Below, in pieces: positions 12,872 through 19,503 of a stretch of 19,503 bases of DNA. The position numbers and the translations under genes were made by a program. The stretch lies in the NCBI GenBank assembly GCA_900770275.1, contig CAAGJS010000328.1, positions 1 through 19,503 on the forward strand, in the 5' to 3' direction. The notes beneath the pieces were generated by a model, which worked only from the letters and a program-made list of their open reading frames with translations, made no database searches and was not told the origin of the DNA. The DNA comes from Erysipelotrichaceae bacterium (GTDB lineage Bacteria > Bacillota_I > Bacilli_A > Erysipelotrichales > Erysipelotrichaceae). Positions within the stretch are counted from its first letter, which is position 1. The number at the start of each line of letters is the position of its first letter.

Positions 12872-14745
12872 CACTTCGTCTCGTCGTCCTTGTAGTAATC
12901 CTCGTACTCATCGTAATCGATATCGTACTGGGATTCCTCATCGGCTTCCTGCTGCGCTTCGATCTCAGCCAGCTCCTCTTCGGTATAAACTGGCTTAACC
13001 GAATTGTCCTGCAGCGTCTTGTTCTTTTCCGCAAGCTGCTTCATCAGCTCCGCGTTGGTCAGCTTGACGCCATCATCCTCGTTCTTACGCTTCGAGTACT
13101 TCTTCTTCGGACGCGCATCCGTGTGCGGCTTCGACGTATCGGCAAGTTTCTCGAAGACAGACACATAATCATTCTTCTGTGCCATCTCTTCCAGATCTAC
13201 CTTCCGCTTCTTCGAAGCGGCCTTAGTCTTCTGTTCTTCGTCGTTCATAACAGGCTGCGAGGTTTCCTCTTCTTCTGTTTCCTTAGGTGTTACAGTTTCT
13301 TCCGTCTCTTCCGTTACTTCCTCTGCTGGTTCTTCAGCGGATGTTTCAGTTTCTTCACTCTCTGCCGGCGTCTTTTCTGCAGCAGGTTCTGCTTCAGCAG
13401 TTTCTTCCTTCTTGGCAGTTTCATTCTCCTCTGAAGAGAATACTTCGTCGCGGGCACGATCGCTCAGCGTCTCCTGCATCTCTTCCGGAATCAGTTCATC
13501 GCCAGCAGCTTCCAGAGCCTGCTTCGCCTGTTCACGGGCAGCCGCAAGCTTCGCCTGTGCCTTCTGCTCCTCTTCACTAAGAGCACCACTGTCTTCGGCT
13601 TTCTTTTCCGCCTGACGCTTTGCCTTCGCCGCAGCGAGCTCTGCACGCTTCCTGGCGGCCAGTTCGACAAGCGCATTATAATCAACGCCCCTGGAAATCA
13701 GTTCATCCTTGGTCTTGATATCAATATTGCGTCCCGTGAGCTTCACGGCAAGACGGGCATTCTTACCTTTCTTACCAATGGCAAGGGAAAGCTGATCTTC
13801 ATCGACGACAACGATCAGACTCTTGTCATCTTCACCCGGAAGTACCTCTTTGATCTCCGCCGGCGCCAGTGCATTCTTCACCAGAACCGAAACATCATCG
13901 CTCCACTGGAAGATATCAATCTTCTCACCATGGAGTTCTTCGATGATCTGCTGCACACGCTGACCGCGCTGACCGATGCAGGCACCGATCGGATCAACTT
14001 CCGGATTGTAGGACACAACCGCCATCTTGGTACGATCGCCAGGATCACGGGCAATGGCCTTGATCTCGACGATACCCTGCGCAATTTCCGGAACTTCCTT
14101 TTCAAACAGACGCTTCACCAGCATCGGATCCCCGCGGCTCACAACGACTTGCGAACTCTTGGAATCCTTGTTGACTTCCGTAATCACAACGCGGATCCGC
14201 TGCCCTTCGGAAAGACGCTCACCCGGAATCTGTGCCGCCTTCGGCAGAAGAGCCGTCGTCTTACCGAGGTTGATCAGAGCGAAGTTCGATTTCACCGATT
14301 CCACAATACCGATTGTCATATCGTAAAGCTGATCAATATAGGCGTTGTAGACCGCGTCTTTCTCCGCTTCCCGGATCTTCTGACGAAGAACGTTATGGGC
14401 CAGGGAAACAGCGGCACGCGTCATATCATCGACATTGACATCGACCTTGCGGCGGACCTGATCATTCAGGATCGCATCGCGCTTCCATTTGCGTGCTTCC
14501 TCAAGGTCCATCTCAAGCTCATCATCCTGCACATCTTCCACGACGTTGTAGATCTGATAGATGTCAAACGTTCCTTTTTTTGGATTGAACTCGACCTCTA
14601 CATTAATATCATCGAGCCCCATCGTCTTCTTATATGCTTTGCCATAGGCATCTTTCAGCGCATCAATGATGATATCCTCCGAAATACGGGTTTCATCCTG
14701 AACAGCGCTGAGGGCTTCCGTTAACTGTTTTACATTAATAGGCAT
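12871..14745 (-). CDS. nusA: Transcription elongation/termination factor NusA with a long acidic tail
   Basis: The 624-residue protein has a normal NusA core: N-terminal RNA-polymerase-binding domain (about 1-135), S1 domain (about 140-205), KH1 (IGQRG at 257-261) and KH2 (IGKKG at 323-327). NusA controls RNA polymerase pausing, termination and antitermination. The core ends near residue 348, about where B. subtilis NusA (371 residues) ends. Beyond it lies a tail of about 275 residues: an Ala/Lys/Arg-rich helix (ELAARKRAELAAAKAKRQ), a long Glu/Thr/Ala-rich low-complexity stretch, a basic patch (ARPKKKYSKRKNEDD), a helical segment with NAELMKQLAEKNKTL, and a final Asp/Glu/Tyr-rich end. It does not resemble the acidic repeat domains of E. 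coli NusA. The frame is uninterrupted, so this is an extension rather than a fused gene error. Purine-rich GAGAAG nine bases upstream is the likely SD. Confidence 0.95.
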   Translation of the reverse strand: MPINVKQLTEALSAVQDETRISEDIIIDALKDAYGKAYKKTMGLDDINVEVEFNPKKGTFDIYQIYNVVEDVQDDELEMDLEEARKWKRDAILNDQVRRKVDVNVDDMTRAAVSLAHNVLRQKIREAEKDAVYNAYIDQLYDMTIGIVESVKSNFALINLGKTTALLPKAAQIPGERLSEGQRIRVVITEVNKDSKSSQVVVSRGDPMLVKRLFEKEVPEIAQGIVEIKAIARDPGDRTKMAVVSYNPEVDPIGACIGQRGQRVQQIIEELHGEKIDIFQWSDDVSVLVKNALAPAEIKEVLPGEDDKSLIVVVDEDQLSLAIGKKGKNARLAVKLTGRNIDIKTKDELISRGVDYNALVELAARKRAELAAAKAKRQAEKKAEDSGALSEEEQKAQAKLAAAREQAKQALEAAGDELIPEEMQETLSDRARDEVFSSEENETAKKEETAEAEPAAEKTPAESEETETSAEEPAEEVTEETEETVTPKETEEEETSQPVMNDEEQKTKAASKKRKVDLEEMAQKNDYVSVFEKLADTSKPHTDARPKKKYSKRKNEDDGVKLTNAELMKQLAEKNKTLQDNSVKPVYTEEELAEIEAQQEADEESQYDIDYDEYEDYYKDDETK

Positions 14746-14774
14746 ATTCTGAAACTTCTCTTTCTTTCTCCTTT

Positions 14775-15236
14775 TTAGAATTGAACTGCGTAGCGGATGA
14801 AATCAATTTCACTGTCCGCAAACGAAACATGTTTTTTGACTGCCTTATCCCGATAGCTCAGCGTCACCATGCCATCTTCATAAGACTCCACCTGTCCAGT
14901 AAACTCAAGCAGATGCGATACCGGATGCTTGAGCCGCACGTAGACATAAGGAAGAGAGGCAAGTTCCGACAGATTCCGGATCTCTCGCTCCGCACCCGGA
15001 CTGCAGACTTCCAGAGTATACGCAGACGCGATCAGATTAGCCGCGTCCAGTGCTTCGGACAGTCGTTCACTTACCGCTGCACACGTATCCAGATCCATCG
15101 TTCCATCGTCCCGAATGATTGAAATCTGAAGCGTACGATCCTTGCCGTTCTGTACCCATTCGATGTCATACAGATGTACGCCGCATTCTTCGATGATCGG
15201 CTCCGCAAGCGTCCTGATTTTCTCAGTATCTTCCAT
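14775..15236 (-). CDS. rimP: Ribosome maturation factor RimP
   Basis: The 153-residue protein has the RimP pattern: N-terminal helix with LAEPIIEECGVHLYDIEWV, the beta strands RTLQISIIRDDGTMDLD, the helix CAAVSERLSEALDA, the conserved LEVCSPGAEREI, and an SM-like C-terminal barrel (VRLKHPVSHLLEFTGQVESY). RimP binds the 30S subunit and helps its assembly. It is the first gene of the operon that continues with nusA 29 bases on. I chose ATG 15236 with AGGAGG three bases upstream (a close spacing); the frame also offers TTG 15251, but that codon has no SD. A promoter and a leader hairpin precede it. Confidence 0.93.
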   Translation of the reverse strand: MEDTEKIRTLAEPIIEECGVHLYDIEWVQNGKDRTLQISIIRDDGTMDLDTCAAVSERLSEALDAANLIASAYTLEVCSPGAEREIRNLSELASLPYVYVRLKHPVSHLLEFTGQVESYEDGMVTLSYRDKAVKKHVSFADSEIDFIRYAVQF

Positions 15237-15256
15237 AGTCCTCCTGAACAAGAATG

Positions 15257-15278
15257 AAGGAGTGCTTGCGCACTCCTT
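15257..15278 (-). promoter_or_regulatory. 5' leader hairpin of the rimP operon
   Basis: On the minus strand a perfect 9-bp stem (AAGGAGTGC with GCACTCCTT) closes on a GCAA tetraloop of the stable GNRA class. It begins about five bases from the predicted transcription start and ends about 13 bases before the rimP SD. No T-run follows, so it is not a simple terminator. One arm resembles an SD and the other an anti-SD, which could act as a standby site or compete with the true SD. Confidence 0.6.
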
Positions 15279-15289
15279 TGAACATCACA

Positions 15290-15318
15290 ACTATAGCAAA
15301 GCAAAATCGCGGTTTCAA
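15290..15318 (-). promoter_or_regulatory. Sigma-A-type promoter of the rimP-nusA-ylxR-infB-rbfA operon
   Basis: TTGAAA (-35, 15313-15318) and TATAGT (-10, 15290-15295) are 17 bases apart on the minus strand, which is near consensus. The expected start is about 15283, giving a leader of about 47 bases that opens with the GCAA hairpin. No intrinsic terminator is visible after polC, so some read-through from polC may also feed the operon. Confidence 0.75.
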
Positions 15319-15435
15319 GCGGATTTTCACAATTGTCCGCGCATCACTTCCAGCCGGAACAAGGCTCCGCTGCTGATCGTATGTATCCCTGAATCCATTG
15401 AGATACCGTGTGATCACGGCCACCGCCCACATCAA

Positions 15436-18400
15436 TCAAAACAATGAAATCTGATTCGTTTCGTCCAGCCCTTCCAGGCACCCCATCGCTTCCAGCTTAT
15501 GGATATGGGTATCACTCAGCTTTGTACGTTTCCGAAGATCTTCCTTCGACAGGAACGGTCCCTGTTCACGTGCCTCAATGACACTCTGCGCAACCGAAGC
15601 GCCAAGACCATCAATGGCCGTAAACGGCGGAATGATCGTCTTCGTATCGGGCTTTACGACACGGAAAACGGTGGCTTCCGACTTATAGAGATCGACCGGC
15701 GCAATGGAATAGCCGCGCGCATACAGTTCCTCGCATACTTCCAGCGTTTCGTAGAGGGCCTTCTCCTTCGGGCTTGCCGGATTAGCGGCGCCGCGCTCCA
15801 TGCGCATACTGATGTCGCTCATCCGCGCCCGTACCGCGGCCAGACCCTTGGTCATCGTCTCCAGTTCATACGCATCACAGCGCAGTGAAAAATACTGAAT
15901 ATAGAAGTTCCACGGCTCATGGACCTTATACCAGGCAATGCGGACCGCCATCATAACGTAGGCAACAGCATGCGCCTTCGGGAACATGTACTTGATCTTC
16001 TTGCACGAGTCAATGTACCAGTCCGGCACATCGTGGGCGCGCATATCGGCTTCCTCTTCCTCCGTCAGGCCCTTGCCCTTACGGACATGTTCCATGATGT
16101 GGAAGGCATTGATCGGCTCCAGCTTCTTTTCCAGAAGATAGGTCATGATATCGTCACGGCACGCGATCGTCTCGGACAGCGGATGTCCTGCCTGAACGAG
16201 CGCTTCCGCGTTGCCTGCCCAGACGTCCGTACCATGGGAAAGACCGGAAATCATGACAAGCTCCGAGAAGTGATGGGGCCGTGTCTCTTCAAGCACGCGC
16301 CGCGTTGTACGGGTACCAAACTCCGGCAGTCCTAAAGCACCGGTCTCCTTCTTATAGACACGGGGATCCGCCTTCAGCGCATCGTCGCAATAGAACAGCG
16401 ACAGCGTCTCGGGATCATTCATCGGAAGCGTCATCGGCTTACGGTCCGCAACTCTCTGCAGTAAGCGCATGGCGGTTGGATCAACGTGGCCGAGAATATC
16501 GAACTTCAGGACATTGTCATGAATATCATGGAAGTCGTAGTGGGTCGTAAGCCAGTCCGCCGAAGGATCGTTTGCCGGATACTGCACCGGCGTAAAGTCT
16601 TCGGCCTCGTAGCCGTCCGGAATAATGATAATTCCGCCAGGATGCTGGCCCGTCGTACGCTTGACGTTCTGGCAGTTCTTGGCAAGGTAGTCGCGCATCG
16701 GCCGGCGCATGTCCGAAATTTCCAGCTTTTCACAGTACCCGGACACATAGCCGTACGCGGTCTTTTCAGCGACGGTACCGATCGTACCGGCGCGGAAGGC
16801 ATGACGGTCGCCGAATACTTCCTTGATGAAGGCATGGGCGCGCCACTGGTACTCGTTGGAGAAGTTCAGATCGATATCCGGAACCTTGTCCGCGTTAAAG
16901 CCAAGGAAGGTCTGGAACGGAATGTTGTGACCGTTGCCCTTCATCGTGGCGCCGCACTTGGGGCATACCTTGTCCGGCAGATCGAAGCCCGACTTGATCT
17001 TGGGATCGTCGAAAAATTCGCTGTAATGGCACGATGGGCAGAGATAATGCGGCGGCAGCGCGTTGACCTCCGTGATGCCTGACATCGTTGCGGTAAAGGA
17101 AGATCCGACGGATCCACGGGAGCCGACGACGTAGCCGTCCATGTTGGACTTCTTAACCAGAAGATGGGCAATGTAGTAATGGACATCGAAGCCGTTGCGG
17201 ATAATGTTCTCCAGCTCCTCTTCCAGGCGGTTATGAACAATATCCGGCACCTTGCCTTCAAACTCATACATCGCGTGTTCGGTGCGATAGCAGATGTCAC
17301 GCAGATGCTGGGCAGAATCCTCCAGCGACGGCGGAAAGGTTCCGGAAGGAACCGGGCGGGTCTTCGGATCGAGCATCGCCATGATTTTTTCCGGATTTTC
17401 AAAGACAATTTCATGGACAAGAGCCGGATCATTGAGCCACGAAAAATCCTCAACCATCTCATCGCCGAATCGGATGTGCTGATCCGGGTTCTTTGTCCGC
17501 ATGCGCAGCGCATCATCACGGATATACAGCGGATGAGCGGCACCGCCGACGCCCTGGTTCATGATGTAGACGTCGCGGAAGATCTTCTGATCCTTGCTGC
17601 AGTAGTGGGCATCACTGTCCGCAACGACCGGAATGTTCAGCTGACGGGCCATGGTGATCATGCGGCGCAGAACGCTCTTGAGGCGGTCGACGCTGGGCAG
17701 ATTGCCCATGGCAATATAGGTGCCGTAGTTGCTCAGGGGCTGCACTTCAACATAGTCATAGAACATCATCGCCTTCATGAGGCGTTCATCGTCGCCGTTG
17801 CAGGCAAGTTCAAACACCTCATTATTGAGGCAGCTGGTACCGATCAAGAGATTCTTTCGGTCCTTTTCAATCTCGGACCGTAGGACACGGGGTTCAGCGG
17901 TGATTTCGCCGCCATCCTTCGATGTCTTGCCCATGACGGCAAGCGTCTTGGTCATGGAAAGCGAAACAAGCTGATAGAGACGCTTCATGCCTTCGCGGTT
18001 GCGGGCCATGACGATGACATGAGAGCGGCGGACCTTCTTGTAGGCCTGATCATTCTGCAGAGAATACTGCAGATCCGAAATGGTCCTGGCGCCCTTCTTT
18101 TCAGCATCACGAAGCAGGCACAGGAAAACCGATGCCAGACACTCGGCATCGTAGTTGGCACGGTGCGCGGATTCTTCATCGTAGGCAACCCGGTAATAGC
18201 GGGCAATGTTGCCAAGACGATAGGCACGACGGTCAGGAAGAATGGCACGCGCCATATCCAGGGTATCGATCGTGCAGTTATGCAGCGGAGGACGGCCGAT
18301 CCGGCGTAATTCCTCGTTTAAAAAGTTGTAGTCGAAGGTCGCGTTATGGGCGACCAGCACATCATCCCCAAGCCATGCCAGAAGTTCGTCGACAACTTCG

Positions 18401-19503
18401 GGGAACGTCTGCGCCTGGGCGACCATTTCGTTGGAGATGTTGGTCTTCAGGGTAATGTAGGGAGGAATGGGATGAGGAGGTTTGACGAAGAACTGCTTCG
18501 TCTCCACGACAAGACCGTTGCGGATCCGAGCGCCGCCGAACTCAATGATTGAGTCATAGTATGCGGAAAGGCCGGTGGTCTCAAGGTCGAACGCAACGTA
18601 CTCTCCTTCCGACAGCAGGGTATCGACCGGGTTGCGTACAATGCACAGCCGGCTGTCGGCCATATTCATTTCACAGCCGAAGCCGACCTGGAACTTCCGC
18701 TCCGGATCGCTCTTCCTGAGCTTGGCAGCCGTGTTATAGGCCTTAACGAACGACTGGACGTCGCAATGGTCCGTGATACAGATGCCGGGCATGCCAAGAT
18801 TCCAGGCGTATTTGACGACCTTCTCCGGTTCGCAGATGCCGTCCATTTCGCTCATGTTTGTATGCATGTGCAGTTCGATGCGCTTTTCCTTCGAGGGATC
18901 CGTAACGGCAATCGGCGGAAGCTTCTCGAGATGATCAATCAGAAGAACGAGATCCTTGGCAAAGGTATCCATACTGATGGAGCCGGTGACTGCGACACGG
19001 TCCCCTTCCGATACTTCGCCCATTTCTTCAACGGTGCAGCGCTTTCCTTCAAAGCGCTTGGCCAGAATGGCGGAGGTTCCGTCATACAGGGAAAGTGTCT
19101 GAATGTGGCGGCCGGTCTTTGTTTCGATCGTCTCAAGCGCAAAAACCGTGGCTTCAAAGCGCACGTTGTCGATTGGATCCTTAACATCCTTGAGTTCGAC
19201 CAGTGTATAGTCCTCTGCCTTGCGGCCGGAGTATTTGCGTTTGGGATAGTCGCCTCCCCCGCTGTTTCCATTTCCCTTGTTAAACATATGCGGAGCAGCG
19301 GATGGGGCCGGATCGGAAGCAGGCATGGCAGAGGCCGAGGCCTTTACCGTTTCAACCTGCACGCCATCTTCCGCCAGCAGTTCCCCATGCATCGATACAC
19401 CAGGCAGGCCAATATCTGTAAGAAACGGAGTCAATGCGGAAAAAGCACGATCCGACGATGACACAAGTTCCTGACTGGCAAAGCGGAAGACAAGATGTGT
19501 CTC
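15436..19503 (-). CDS. polC: DNA polymerase III PolC-type, 5' end beyond the window
   Basis: The Gram-positive replicative polymerase, open through the right edge; 1355 residues are visible. In order: part of the N-terminal domain with a low-complexity Ala/Pro/Ser linker and a Gly/Asn patch, an OB-fold (ETKTGRHIQTLSLYDGTSAIL), a PHP domain (HMHTNMSEMDG, ITDH) split by a DEDDh proofreading exonuclease (FDLETTG, HNATFDYNFL, HRANYDAE), the PHP remainder (VVADSDAHY), a zinc-binding CPSCH...CPKCG pair (about 16953-17044), the catalytic PDIDLNFS (about 16861-16884), TTGQHPGGIIIIP, FDILGHVDPT, and the usual C-terminal end (KLEAMGCLEGL..ISLF). The gene synthesises the chromosome with the beta clamp. 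The GTG at 19464 is in frame but is not the true start because the frame stays open to the edge with family-like residues. Confidence 0.97.
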   Translation of the reverse strand, partial: ETHLVFRFASQELVSSSDRAFSALTPFLTDIGLPGVSMHGELLAEDGVQVETVKASASAMPASDPAPSAAPHMFNKGNGNSGGGDYPKRKYSGRKAEDYTLVELKDVKDPIDNVRFEATVFALETIETKTGRHIQTLSLYDGTSAILAKRFEGKRCTVEEMGEVSEGDRVAVTGSISMDTFAKDLVLLIDHLEKLPPIAVTDPSKEKRIELHMHTNMSEMDGICEPEKVVKYAWNLGMPGICITDHCDVQSFVKAYNTAAKLRKSDPERKFQVGFGCEMNMADSRLCIVRNPVDTLLSEGEYVAFDLETTGLSAYYDSIIEFGGARIRNGLVVETKQFFVKPPHPIPPYITLKTNISNEMVAQAQTFPEVVDELLAWLGDDVLVAHNATFDYNFLNEELRRIGRPPLHNCTIDTLDMARAILPDRRAYRLGNIARYYRVAYDEESAHRANYDAECLASVFLCLLRDAEKKGARTISDLQYSLQNDQAYKKVRRSHVIVMARNREGMKRLYQLVSLSMTKTLAVMGKTSKDGGEITAEPRVLRSEIEKDRKNLLIGTSCLNNEVFELACNGDDERLMKAMMFYDYVEVQPLSNYGTYIAMGNLPSVDRLKSVLRRMITMARQLNIPVVADSDAHYCSKDQKIFRDVYIMNQGVGGAAHPLYIRDDALRMRTKNPDQHIRFGDEMVEDFSWLNDPALVHEIVFENPEKIMAMLDPKTRPVPSGTFPPSLEDSAQHLRDICYRTEHAMYEFEGKVPDIVHNRLEEELENIIRNGFDVHYYIAHLLVKKSNMDGYVVGSRGSVGSSFTATMSGITEVNALPPHYLCPSCHYSEFFDDPKIKSGFDLPDKVCPKCGATMKGNGHNIPFQTFLGFNADKVPDIDLNFSNEYQWRAHAFIKEVFGDRHAFRAGTIGTVAEKTAYGYVSGYCEKLEISDMRRPMRDYLAKNCQNVKRTTGQHPGGIIIIPDGYEAEDFTPVQYPANDPSADWLTTHYDFHDIHDNVLKFDILGHVDPTAMRLLQRVADRKPMTLPMNDPETLSLFYCDDALKADPRVYKKETGALGLPEFGTRTTRRVLEETRPHHFSELVMISGLSHGTDVWAGNAEALVQAGHPLSETIACRDDIMTYLLEKKLEPINAFHIMEHVRKGKGLTEEEEADMRAHDVPDWYIDSCKKIKYMFPKAHAVAYVMMAVRIAWYKVHEPWNFYIQYFSLRCDAYELETMTKGLAAVRARMSDISMRMERGAANPASPKEKALYETLEVCEELYARGYSIAPVDLYKSEATVFRVVKPDTKTIIPPFTAIDGLGASVAQSVIEAREQGPFLSKEDLRKRTKLSDTHIHKLEAMGCLEGLDETNQISLF

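Noticed and set aside
13250..13440. Glu/Thr/Ala-rich repeats in nusA considered as a DNA repeat array or CRISPR
   Set aside because: The repeats are irregular codon-level low complexity in frame with NusA; there are no uniform repeats with spacers.
13930..14724. 264-codon plus-strand open frame opposite nusA
   Set aside because: Antisense to the S1 and KH domains of NusA; no recognisable domain.
15406..15419. Hairpin CCGTG-ATCA-CACGG after polC considered as a terminator
   Set aside because: Only five base pairs with no T-run on the minus strand; not a convincing intrinsic terminator.
17164..17883. 239-codon plus-strand open frame opposite polC
   Set aside because: Antisense to conserved PolC sequence, with no start signals or known motifs.

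Overview
The window is chromosomal DNA of a low-to-mid GC Gram-positive bacterium (Bacillota). The main evidence is a large PolC-type replicative DNA polymerase followed by rimP, nusA, ylxR, infB and rbfA, all on the minus strand. The short NusA core with a long acidic tail, the short IF-2 and the missing ylxQ suggest an Erysipelotrichia-like lineage, but that is inference; nothing in the window proves the family.

Layout from left to right: (1) 1-446, plus strand: a degraded edge with the tail of an unidentified reading frame, a hairpin, the C-terminal third of an alpha/beta-hydrolase esterase whose start is missing, and a two-way terminator. (2) 481-1571, minus strand: a GT2 glycosyltransferase and a DUF2304 membrane protein joined by an ATGA overlap, a common pair in cell-envelope glycan modification. 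(3) 1613-1903, minus strand: a one-gene unit with its own promoter and terminator, encoding an unrecognised 56-residue protein. (4) 1951-8430, minus strand: a five-gene type VII secretion-like (Esx/WXG100) locus whose genes all overlap: two WXG100 proteins, a large surface lipoprotein with SLH-like and BIG2-like domains, an EssC-type FtsK/SpoIIIE ATPase, and a YukD/EsaB-like small protein. EsaA, EssA and EssB are not visible. (5) 8584-10125, plus strand, divergent: a UDP-glucose dehydrogenase-family enzyme with a Cro/C1-type helix-turn-helix domain fused to its N-terminus. (6) 10206-15236, minus strand: the translation/transcription operon rimP-nusA-ylxR-infB-rbfA behind a well-formed promoter and a 5' leader hairpin. 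(7) 15436-19503, minus strand: polC, running off the right edge.

The part most likely to be new is the compact type VII-like locus. Its EssC keeps one intact ATPase domain (D1), while the D2- and D3-like regions lack P-loops. A domain-rich lipoprotein lies between the WXG100 genes and EssC, where dedicated membrane partners would be expected. The divergent HTH-Ugd fusion is a second unusual object: a metabolic enzyme that could bind DNA and read the NAD or UDP-sugar state of the cell. Several genes use internal or non-ATG starts, and the starts given here were chosen from Shine-Dalgarno (SD) placement and overlaps.
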